Shown here: piece after piece, positions 54,914 to 61,804 of the stretch
Layout of the letters: each line of letters starts with the position of its first letter
Numbering within the stretch: position 1 is the first letter of the stretch
Assembly: GCF_033060595.1 (NCBI RefSeq)
Contig: NZ_CP133038.1
Location: forward strand, 248,001-312,000
Source of the DNA: Pyramidobacter sp. YE332
Lineage (GTDB): Bacteria > Synergistota > Synergistia > Synergistales > Dethiosulfovibrionaceae
Length of the DNA: 64,000 nucleotides
Direction of reading: 5' to 3'
The notes under the pieces: model-generated
What the model was told of the DNA's origin: nothing
The model's database searches: none
What the model saw: the letters and a program-made list of their open reading frames with translations, nothing else
Position numbers and translations under genes: made by a program

Positions 54914-55012
54914 TTACCGATCAGCTTTTTGGCAGCACAAAATCACTTTTCTGGAAGCTCCAAAAAAGTAAAAGTAATAGCATTCGGCTGCAAAAAAGCT
55001 GACGTTCATCAT
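54914..55012 (-). CDS. Phe/Tyr-rich leader peptide of the aro operon
   Basis: A 32-residue frame starting at ATG 55012 (or the next codon, 55009) with GGAG 8 bases upstream. It contains FF and the run YYFYFF: four Phe and three Tyr in residues 12-17 plus FF at 6-7 give a strong ribosome-stalling zone. It ends with TAA about 26 bases before the terminator stem. This is the arrangement of pheL/tyr-type transcription attenuators, in which low charged tRNA-Phe or tRNA-Tyr stalls the ribosome and prevents termination. Confidence 0.85.
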   Translation of the reverse strand: MMNVSFFAAECYYFYFFGASRKVILCCQKADR

Positions 55013-55063
55013 CAGGAACGCTCCGTCATGCCTCTGTGGGCAGGATACTTTTCGATACCGTTA

Positions 55064-55093
55064 AGTATACTGCGCCTCCCCCGGAATTGTCAA
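55064..55093 (-). promoter_or_regulatory. Promoter of the aro operon
   Basis: On the minus strand a perfect TTGACA (55088-55093) and TATACT (55064-55069) are 18 bases apart. The start would be near 55057, giving a leader of about 260 bases that contains the leader peptide and attenuator. Confidence 0.8.
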
Positions 55094-55200
55094 TTATTGC
55101 GAAGATCGCGGGACGAGCGCGCAAACGGCGGTGGCTTTTGCCGCGTTTCTGCCTTAAAATAGCTCCAGATTCCCCCAACGACTTTCAAGGAGGCATGCTG

Positions 55201-56325
55201 ATGAAAAAGTTTCTGGCCTGTGCGGTCGTTTTTCTGAGCGCCGCGGCGCCGGCGGCCGCGTCCGAGTCGCTCACGGTCTACGGCTTCGACGCCGCCCAGA
55301 TGCAGCGCTTCATCCTGGCGACGTTCGACGGTTCCGCCCGCATGGACGTGATCGAGCAGAACGACGTCGTGCTGGCGCTGGCGAAAGAGATCCCCGCGTC
55401 CCGCGTGGAACATTTGATGCCGGAATACCGCGTCCCCTCGCGCGACCCCCTCGTTCCCGACCGCTGGGAACGCGAGCCCGTCGACTTTGCCGAAGAGCGG
55501 GCCACGTTCAGCTTCCGTCCCTCCCGCGACGGCGGCCTGACCGTGACGATGCGCGCCGACCTCGTCGCCAACCCCGGCATGTGGCGCCGGGAACGCACCG
55601 TATCGCGCGACTGTGGCGATTTCCACGCCTACGCCCGCTACGCCCAGGCCTTCTTCACCGGCGGCTGGGGCTCGGGCATGGATCTCGAAGAGCGGAACGG
55701 CCGCATGCACGTGCTCGACGTGCTCGAAGGCAGCTCGGCCTGGAACGCCGGCATCCGCGAAGGCGACCGCATCCGCGTCATCAATAAGACCCCTGCCGAC
55801 AGCGTGGCGCTCGATTATTTCGGCCGCAAATACCAGTGGAGCGACTACGGCAAGCCCTTCACCGTCGAGATGGAGCGCCCCAACGGCGAACGCTGGCACG
55901 CCGAGCTGAGCAACGACTACATCCCCGCCCAGACGGCGCGGCTCGAACGATTCTTCGGAGTGAGCGGCGTCCAGCCCGGCCGGACGCGCGAAGAAGTGGA
56001 AGCCTCGACGCGGCGCTGGGTCTCCCCCGAGGAGAAAAGGGCGCGCGAAAATGCCCCCGCCGTACCGTCCAGCGGCATGGAATTCGACGACGCCGGCCGC
56101 GTCGCGTCGGTCGCGCCCGGTTCGCCGGCCGATCTTGCGGGCGTGAAGCCCGGCGACGTGATCGTCGAGCTCAATCTGGTCAAGTTCGGCGACACGGGCG
56201 CGGCGAAAGCCCGCGAAACCATCGAAAAGCGCGTCGCCGGCGGCCTGACGGCCATCCTCGACCTGAAGCGCGGCGGTGCGACCTTCACCGTCCGGGTGAA
56301 AAAGCCCGCCTCGGGCAAAAAATAA
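55201..56325 (+). CDS. Exported protein with two PDZ domains
   Basis: Protein of 374 residues with a signal peptide ending AAAS. The first 130 residues after it are unfamiliar. A PDZ-like domain lies at about 160-240 (VLDVLEGSSAWNAGIREGDRIRVINKTP) and a second at about 290-370 (GRVASVAPGSPADLAGVKPGDVIVELNLVKF). No protease domain or catalytic triad is visible, so it is not a DegP-type enzyme; a periplasmic scaffold or sensor is possible. AAGGAGG stands before the ATG. RidA follows at 16 bases, probably co-transcribed. Confidence 0.7.
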   Translation: MKKFLACAVVFLSAAAPAAASESLTVYGFDAAQMQRFILATFDGSARMDVIEQNDVVLALAKEIPASRVEHLMPEYRVPSRDPLVPDRWEREPVDFAEERATFSFRPSRDGGLTVTMRADLVANPGMWRRERTVSRDCGDFHAYARYAQAFFTGGWGSGMDLEERNGRMHVLDVLEGSSAWNAGIREGDRIRVINKTPADSVALDYFGRKYQWSDYGKPFTVEMERPNGERWHAELSNDYIPAQTARLERFFGVSGVQPGRTREEVEASTRRWVSPEEKRARENAPAVPSSGMEFDDAGRVASVAPGSPADLAGVKPGDVIVELNLVKFGDTGAAKARETIEKRVAGGLTAILDLKRGGATFTVRVKKPASGKK

Positions 56326-56341
56326 AAGGAGCGTGCGTTCG

Positions 56342-56719
56342 ATGAAAGAAATCATGCAGGTCAAAGGCCTGAAACCCCGCGGGCATTACGCGCTGGCGCT
56401 GATCCACGACGGACTGATCTTCATCTCCGGCCAGCTCTCCAAGGATCCGGAAACGGGCGAGAACCGACCCGGATCCATAAAAGATGAAACCATGCGCGCG
56501 CTGAACAACGTCGACCTCATCCTCAGAGAGTGCGGTTCCTCGCGCGACAAGGTGCTGAAGACCACCGCCTTCGTCGGCGGCGAAGACGACTGGGCCGCGG
56601 TGAACCAGTGCTACGCCGAGTTCTTCGGCGCCCGTCACCCGGCCCGCTCGATCGTCCCCGTCGGCGCGCTGAACGCCGGCCTGAAAGTGGAGATCGAAGT
56701 CATCGCCGCCGTCGAGTAA
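56342..56719 (+). CDS. ridA: RidA-family enamine/imine deaminase
   Basis: Small cytosolic protein of 125 residues. RidA proteins hydrolyse reactive 2-aminoacrylate-type intermediates from PLP enzymes. FISGQLSKDPETGE and the catalytic Arg in HPARSIVPVGAL are visible, as is VEIEVIAAVE at the end. AGGAG precedes ATG 56342. The TAA stop directly abuts MITE copy 3. Confidence 0.9.
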   Translation: MKEIMQVKGLKPRGHYALALIHDGLIFISGQLSKDPETGENRPGSIKDETMRALNNVDLILRECGSSRDKVLKTTAFVGGEDDWAAVNQCYAEFFGARHPARSIVPVGALNAGLKVEIEVIAAVE

Positions 56720-56877
56720 TACTGTTTCTCAATTAAAAGGCCGAACATAAGGGCGCTGCGAGGGAGATTCGCAAAGCGAGCTGCGCAGACCGCGCAGCGG
56801 TCGAGCTCCTTCTGAGCGACTGAACTTCCCCGCAGTCCCCCGAAAACTGTGCTGATGCTTTCTATCGAGAAATAGTA
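56720..56877. repeat. MITE-like palindromic repeat, copy 3
   Basis: About 158 bases, ends TACTGTTTCT and GAAATAGTA, flanked by TAA (the ridA stop codon) on the left and TTA on the right. Orientation of the GC-rich centre is like copy 1. Confidence 0.85.
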
Positions 56878-56912
56878 TTACTTTTCCAATTTGCGATAGA
56901 AGTGCCGGCAAT

Positions 56913-56964
56913 AAAAAGCCGTTCCCATCTCTGCGCCGCGGCGCGGAGACGGGAACGGCTTTTT
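56913..56964. terminator. Bidirectional terminator
   Basis: AAAAAGCCGTTCCC pairs with GGGAACGGCTTTTT, with a second inner stem TCTC/GAGA. It serves ridA (+) and msrC (-). Confidence 0.9.
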
Positions 56965-56974
56965 CGTTTGGGGC

Positions 56975-57466
56975 TTACAGGCGCGCGGCCTGCGCTTCGA
57001 TCTGGGCGGCGATCTTTTCCAGCGCGGCGCGGTCCGTTTCGTCGAAGCGAGCCGGTTCGGGGCTGTCGAGATCGAGCACGCCCCAGAGGCGGCCGCCGAC
57101 GGTCAGCGGGATCACCAGCTCGGAGCGGGAGGCGTCGTCGCAGGCGATGTGCCCGGGGAAGGCGCGCACGTCGGGGACGAGCTGACTTTTGCCGGCGCGG
57201 ACGGCGGCGCCGCACACGCCCTTGCCGGGCGCGAGGCGCGAGCAGGCGGGCTTGCCCGCGAAGGGGCCGAGCACGAGCTCGCCGCCGCGCAGGAGATACA
57301 GCCCGACCCAGTTGACGCCGCCCACGGTCCAGTACAGATAGGCCATGAAGTTGCACAGGTTGGCGAGCGGGTCGCGTTCGGCGGCGGCCAGGGCGGCCAG
57401 CCGGGCGGAAATGAGGCGGTAGCGTTCGTCCTTCGTCAGTTTGGCGGGGATTTCGACGGAGATCAT
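56975..57466 (-). CDS. msrC: Free methionine-(R)-sulfoxide reductase (GAF domain)
   Basis: Cytosolic GAF-domain enzyme of 163 residues that reduces free Met-R-sulfoxide. GPFAGKPACSRLAPGKGVCGAAV and VRAFPGHIACDDASRSELVIPL keep the three cysteines of fRMsr at the positions known from the E. coli enzyme, and NWVGLYLL is the substrate-side strand. The start at 57466 has AAAGGAG upstream. Confidence 0.92.
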   Translation of the reverse strand: MISVEIPAKLTKDERYRLISARLAALAAAERDPLANLCNFMAYLYWTVGGVNWVGLYLLRGGELVLGPFAGKPACSRLAPGKGVCGAAVRAGKSQLVPDVRAFPGHIACDDASRSELVIPLTVGGRLWGVLDLDSPEPARFDETDRAALEKIAAQIEAQAARL

Positions 57467-57607
57467 CTCACAGGCTCCTTTCGCAGCGGGCGCTTTTGCG
57501 CCGCGTTTCTGCCGGCATTGTACCACGAAAGGCCGAGCGGGCGGCGGGAAAATATTGTACAATAAGACCACGCCGGGAAAAATCCGGCGCGAGGAGGAAT
57601 AAAAGTC

Positions 57608-58702
57608 ATGAAGTACGTCTGTTCGAGATGCGGGAAAGAGGAAGACGCCGCAACGCGAAAGCCGCGCTGCGAGTGCGGCGGGCTGTGGGATCTCGAGTTC
57701 GAAAAGCCGAAGTTCAGCCTCGACCTCGTCGACCGGGACGAGTGGAGCGTTTTCCGCTACCGCGCCTTCATGCCGCCGCTCGGCGAGGCATGGAGAGCCG
57801 TCAGCCTCGGCGAGGGGCTGACGCCCGTGGTGCGCTTCGACGACGATCTGTCGCTGAAGATGGATTACTTCATGCCGACGCTGTCGTTCAAGGACCGCGG
57901 CGCCGCCGTGCTGGTGTCGCACTGCCGCGCCGCCGGCGTAGAATCGGTGGCGCAGGACAGCAGCGGCAACGCCGGCAACAGCGTGGCGGCCTACTGCGCG
58001 CGGGCCGGCATCGCCTGCGAGATCTTCGTGCCCGAAGGCACCTCGCCGAAGAAGATCGACATGATCCGCGCCCACGGCGCCGTCGCCAACGTGGTTCCCG
58101 GCTCTCGCGACCACTGCGCTGACGTGTGCCGCGCCGCCGTGCGCGAGCGCGGATTGTATTACGCCAACCACGTCTACAATCCCTTCTTCTACGAAGGGAC
58201 CAAGACCTACCTGTACGAGATTTACGAGCAGCTGGGGCGCGTGCCGCGGAACATCTTCGTGCCTGTCGGCAACGGCACGCTCTACCTCGGCGTCGTCAAA
58301 GCGCTGGAAGAGTTCCTCGCCGCCGGGATCATCACGGGAATGCCCAACGTCGTCGTCATGCAGAGCGAGAACTGCGCGCCGCTGCTGGAAGCCTGGCGCA
58401 GCGGCGAGGAGCGGCTGGCGCGGATCGTCCCCCGTCCCACGCTGGCCGAGGGCATCGCCATCGGACAGCCGATGCGCGGCGAAGCCATCCTCGCGTCGGT
58501 GCGCAAGTACCATTTCAAGATCGTCGCCGTGCCCGAGGACGCGATCCTCGCCTGCCGCCGCGAACTGGCCGCGAAAGGCGTTTACTGCGAGCACACGGCG
58601 GCCGCCAACTACGCCGGCTACCGCCGCTACTGCGAACTGTACGGGAGAACGCCCGACAGCGTCATCCCCATGTGCGGCGCGGGGCTGAAATCCGATCACT
58701 GA
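57608..58702 (+). CDS. thrC: Threonine synthase (PLP-dependent)
   Basis: PLP enzyme of 364 residues that turns O-phosphohomoserine into threonine. It begins with a zinc-ribbon-like segment (YVCSRCGKEE..PRCECGG), as in many threonine synthases. PTLSFKDRGAAVLV holds the PLP Lys, DSSGNAGNSVAAY the phosphate-loop region, and VPVGNGTLYLG the glycine loop. It lacks nearby hom and thrB. A palindromic TATTGTACAATA, with a -10-like TACAAT at 57558-57563, is upstream; AGGAGG precedes the ATG. Confidence 0.88.
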   Translation: MKYVCSRCGKEEDAATRKPRCECGGLWDLEFEKPKFSLDLVDRDEWSVFRYRAFMPPLGEAWRAVSLGEGLTPVVRFDDDLSLKMDYFMPTLSFKDRGAAVLVSHCRAAGVESVAQDSSGNAGNSVAAYCARAGIACEIFVPEGTSPKKIDMIRAHGAVANVVPGSRDHCADVCRAAVRERGLYYANHVYNPFFYEGTKTYLYEIYEQLGRVPRNIFVPVGNGTLYLGVVKALEEFLAAGIITGMPNVVVMQSENCAPLLEAWRSGEERLARIVPRPTLAEGIAIGQPMRGEAILASVRKYHFKIVAVPEDAILACRRELAAKGVYCEHTAAANYAGYRRYCELYGRTPDSVIPMCGAGLKSDH

Positions 58703-58777
58703 GGCGCGAAAACGACGCCCGGCATGAAACGGCGAAAACGGGGACATCTCGCCGACACAGGAGACATCGGCGTCGAG

Positions 58778-58807
58778 CGCGAAATGTTCCACGTGGAACA
58801 TTTCGCG
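58778..58807. other. parS-like site 4
   Basis: TGTTCCACGTGGAACA at 58785-58800, extended by flanks into a 30-base perfect palindrome. It lies between thrC and cdd. Confidence 0.75.
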
Positions 58808-58835
58808 GCGGCGCGCATCGACAGGAGCGAATCGC

Positions 58836-59617
58836 ATGGAACGGGACGGCGGGGAAACGATCATTCGGTTGGATATGAGTCGGAGCAGGACTTGCGTGTA
58901 CGCTGAACTCGCCGCGTTTCTGGACGAAGCGGCGCGGGCCGCGCGGACGCCGCTGAGCGGCTTTCGCGTCGGCGCGTCGGCGCTGGGAAATTCGGGGCGC
59001 GTCTATCTGGGCGCCAATCAGGAGTTCGCGGGGCTGCCGCTGAACTTCACCGTCCACGCCGAACAGGCCGCGGCGATCGCCGCCCGCGCGCACGGCGAAA
59101 CGCGGCTGATCGCGCTGGCCGTGTCGGCCGCGCCCTGCGGCTACTGCCGCCAGTTTTTGACGGAGCTGAAAGCGCCGCTGGACGTTGTGCTGAACGGCGA
59201 AGCGCGGCCGCTCGGCGCTTATCTGCCGCACGCTTTCGTCCTGGAACGCGGCGGCGAGAATCTGCTTACCCGCGCCGCGGTTCTGAAAGCGGCCGACCTG
59301 GACGGGCTGGCGCGGGCCGCGGCCGCGCACGGCTACGCCCCCTACACGGGCACGCGCAGCGGCCTGGCGCTGCGCACGGCTTCCGGCCGGGTCTACGCCG
59401 GCTGTCTGCTGGAAAGCGGCGCCTACAACCCTTCGCTGACGGCGCTGCAGACGGCCCTGACGCTGCGCGCCCTCGACGGCGCGGCGGACGACCCTGTCGC
59501 CGCGGCCGTGCTGGCCGAGGCCGGCCCTGCTCCCTTGGCCCGCTCCTGCCCGCGCTGCTGGCGCGCATCGCGCCGCGCGCGGAAGTTCGGACGATCCCTT
59601 TGAACGACGTCTCATAA
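58836..59617 (+). CDS. cdd: Cytidine deaminase with two CDA domains, apparent late frameshift
   Basis: Pyrimidine-salvage enzyme resembling the long E. coli-type Cdd. The N-terminal domain has the Zn site in FTVHAEQAA and APCGYCRQF; the second domain (RTASGRVYAGCLLESGAYNPSL) lacks metal ligands, as usual. As sequenced it ends at 59603 with an Arg-rich tail. Adding one base in CCGGCCC (59521-59527) gives LGPLLPALLARIAPRAEVRTIPLNDVS and a stop at 59617, a much better C-terminus of about 260 residues. AGGAG precedes the ATG. Confidence 0.85.
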
Positions 59618-59623
59618 ACGACA

Positions 59624-59673
59624 AGCCTGTCTCAAAGCTCGCGTAAGGCGAACCGGGAGACAGGCTCTTTTTG
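59624..59673. terminator. Bidirectional terminator
   Basis: AGCCTGTCTC pairs with GAGACAGGCT, followed by CTTTTT on the plus strand. It serves cdd (+) and the methyltransferase gene (-). Confidence 0.85.
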
Positions 59674-59756
59674 TGGGATGACCGTAGATCGTGCCGTTTT
59701 TTTTCCGCGGCTGGCGCCGTTTCCCTTGACGCTTTTGCGGCGCGTTCCGTTTACGT

Positions 59757-60578
59757 CTAAAAGAACAGAGGGCGCTCCCCCAGCCGCGCCGTCACGAACA
59801 GGCTGTCGGTAAAAACCGGCCGCAGCAGGCGGAAGAACAGCTTCATACTTCCGTGAAGGCGGCGCAGCAGCCCGCTGTCGCCGTAATTGCTGACCTCGAT
59901 GTCGCCGAGGACGGGGAACAGCGCCTTGACCTGTTCGGGGCGCGCGTCGTATTTGAAGCCCCAGCCGCCGAACAGCCCCGGTTTGACGCCGCGCACGATG
60001 CGGTGCGCGTGGCGGGCGAAAAACGGCGTGGCCGTGTCGAAGAGCACCGCCGCTCCCGGGCTGTGCCGCGCCAGCCGCGCGAACATCTCGTTCAGCGCGT
60101 CCGCTTTGAGGTACATGAGAACGCCGCAGGCGTAAAACAGATCGACGCGCGGCGGCAGGAGCTCGACAAACTCGGGCTGCAGCACGTCGGCGGCGATGAA
60201 ATGGTGCGCCGCGTCCTCGGCGTAGACCGACCGGCGGGCCGCGATCCCGTCCGGCAGGTCGTAGTCGTACCACCGCGCGGCCAGATCGCCGAGGCGGAAC
60301 GGGCGGCTGTCCAGCCCCGCGCCGAGATTGGCGACCACGCCCTGCGGCTTCTCCTTCAAAATTTTCGCGACGGCGGCGTCGAAGGCCAGCTCGCGTACCA
60401 AAACGCCCGCGTTGATGCGCCCCGTTTCCACACTTTTGATCTGCTCGGGCGTCAGGTTCCCGACGATCTCCTCCGCCCACGGGTCGTAAAAGTCTTCGTC
60501 CGGGTTCTGCGACGCCCGCGCCCGGGCGACGACGGTGATCAGCGCCGTGCCTTCCAGCTCTCGAAGTTTCAGTTCCAT
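59757..60578 (-). CDS. Class I SAM methyltransferase, leucine-carboxyl-methyltransferase (LCM) family
   Basis: Cytosolic methyltransferase of 273 residues of the PPM1/TcmP-like LCM family. NLGAGLDSRPFRLG is the SAM-binding motif I; WYDYDLPDGI and the FYACGVLMYLKADAL region follow in typical order. Members O-methylate small molecules or carboxyl groups in secondary metabolism; the substrate here is unknown. AAGGAGG precedes the ATG. It stands alone. Confidence 0.85.
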   Translation of the reverse strand: MELKLRELEGTALITVVARARASQNPDEDFYDPWAEEIVGNLTPEQIKSVETGRINAGVLVRELAFDAAVAKILKEKPQGVVANLGAGLDSRPFRLGDLAARWYDYDLPDGIAARRSVYAEDAAHHFIAADVLQPEFVELLPPRVDLFYACGVLMYLKADALNEMFARLARHSPGAAVLFDTATPFFARHAHRIVRGVKPGLFGGWGFKYDARPEQVKALFPVLGDIEVSNYGDSGLLRRLHGSMKLFFRLLRPVFTDSLFVTARLGERPLFF

Positions 60579-60740
60579 CGTGTTCCCTCCTTGCGCGCAA
60601 TTGAGTTAGTCTATTATAACTTGCTCCGCTCCCCTTGAAAAGGCGCGCCCGCGGGCGATTCCATGAGGAACGTTCATCGGCTGTAATGGAACGCGGCGAC
60701 GGTCGGGGTTCCCTGTTTTGCGAAGCCGGCGCCGCAGTAA

Positions 60741-60831
60741 TACTAATTCTTAATTAAAAGGCCGAACGCAAGGGGCTGCGGGGGAGTTCAGTCGCTCGGA
60801 AAACTATGTTAATACTTTCTATCAAGAATTA
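60741..60831. repeat. MITE-like repeat, copy 4, internally deleted and cut by the IS
   Basis: The left end TACTAATTCTTAATTAAAAG and right part CTATCAAGAATTA are present, but most of the GC-rich centre is missing. The last bases of the repeat (AGTA) lie beyond the IS at 61713-61716, showing that IS copy 2 inserted into its right end. Confidence 0.85.
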
Positions 60832-61711
60832 GGGCTTGTTTAAAAAACGTCAAAGTTGCCTAAATCGATCCAATCGCTTAAACTTTTCTCATGGAAGAGA
60901 GAAGATATGAACTGACCTCCAGCGAGTGGAATCGAATCAAGAGAATGCTGCCGCCCGAACACCCGAAATCAGGTCAACGTGGACGCCCGGCAAAATACGA
61001 TAACCGCAGGATCATCAATGGGATTCTGTGGCTTGCCAGAAGTGGAGCGCCATGGAGAGATCTTCCGGAGCGTTACGGCAAATGGCAGGCAGTTTACGCA
61101 CGTTTCAGGCTGTGGAAACAGCGGGGAATATTCGAGGCGATCTTTGCCGCCCTAAGCGCTGATGCCGACATGGAAAATCTCTCTATCGACTCCACGTCCT
61201 GCAAAGTACATCAAAGTGCCAACGGGAGAGGGAAAACCCCGGAAGGGGGAAAAAAGGGGCTCAAGCGATTGGCATGTCCAGAGGCGGCAAGAATACGAAA
61301 ATTCATGCGATAGTAGATGGTTTAGGCAATCCGCTGGCGCTCCTGCTCAGTCCCGGCAATGACCACGATTCCCGCCATGCTGTGTCCTTGCTCGGGCAAG
61401 CGGAAATCAGAGGGAGCAACGTCATCGGCGATAAGGCTTACGGTTCGCAAGCCATCAGAGAGTACATTACTTCTCGGGAGGGAAGTTACACTATCCCGCC
61501 GAAGAGCGATAATCCCGAACCGTGGTTTATAGATGAGCATGTTTACAAGGAACGACACTTGGTTGAATGTTTCTTTCAGAAAATCAAATGGTTCCGTAGA
61601 ATTTTCACCCGCTATGACAAACTTGACGCTTCGTTTTTCGCTTTTGTTCTTGTCGCTGCCAGTGTTATTTTATTGAAATAATACAAGCTGAAATGTTTTT
61701 TAAACAAGCCC
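60832..61711 (+). mobile_element. IS5-family (IS427-like) insertion sequence, copy 2
   Basis: An 880-base element with inverted ends GGGCTTGTTTAAAAAAC and TA duplications at 60830-60831 and 61712-61713. It is in the opposite direction to copy 1, 26 kb away, and nearly identical. Confidence 0.93.
60891..61681 (+). CDS. IS5-family transposase, orfA/orfB with -1 frameshift
   Basis: orfA 60891-61313 and orfB 61274-61681. The slippery run AAAAAAG is at 61250-61256; a -1 slip after GGKK yields GAQAIGMSRGGKNTKIHAIVDG and the full DDE transposase of about 260 residues. Catalytic Asp, Asp and Glu are in LSIDST, GDKAYGS and LVECFFQKIKWFRRI. Confidence 0.92.
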
Positions 61712-61745
61712 TAGTATAAAACCGGCTCCCGCACCAAAACGCGCG

Positions 61746-61781
61746 CGAAAAATCGCCCGGCCAGTGGATTTGGCCGGGCGA
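61746..61781 (-). terminator. Terminator of the C69 dipeptidase gene
   Basis: On the minus strand ATCGCCCGGCC pairs with GGCCGGGCGAT over 9 bases and runs into TTTTCG. Confidence 0.85.
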
Positions 61782-61804
61782 TCCTTTGTGCGCGGATACG
61801 TTTG

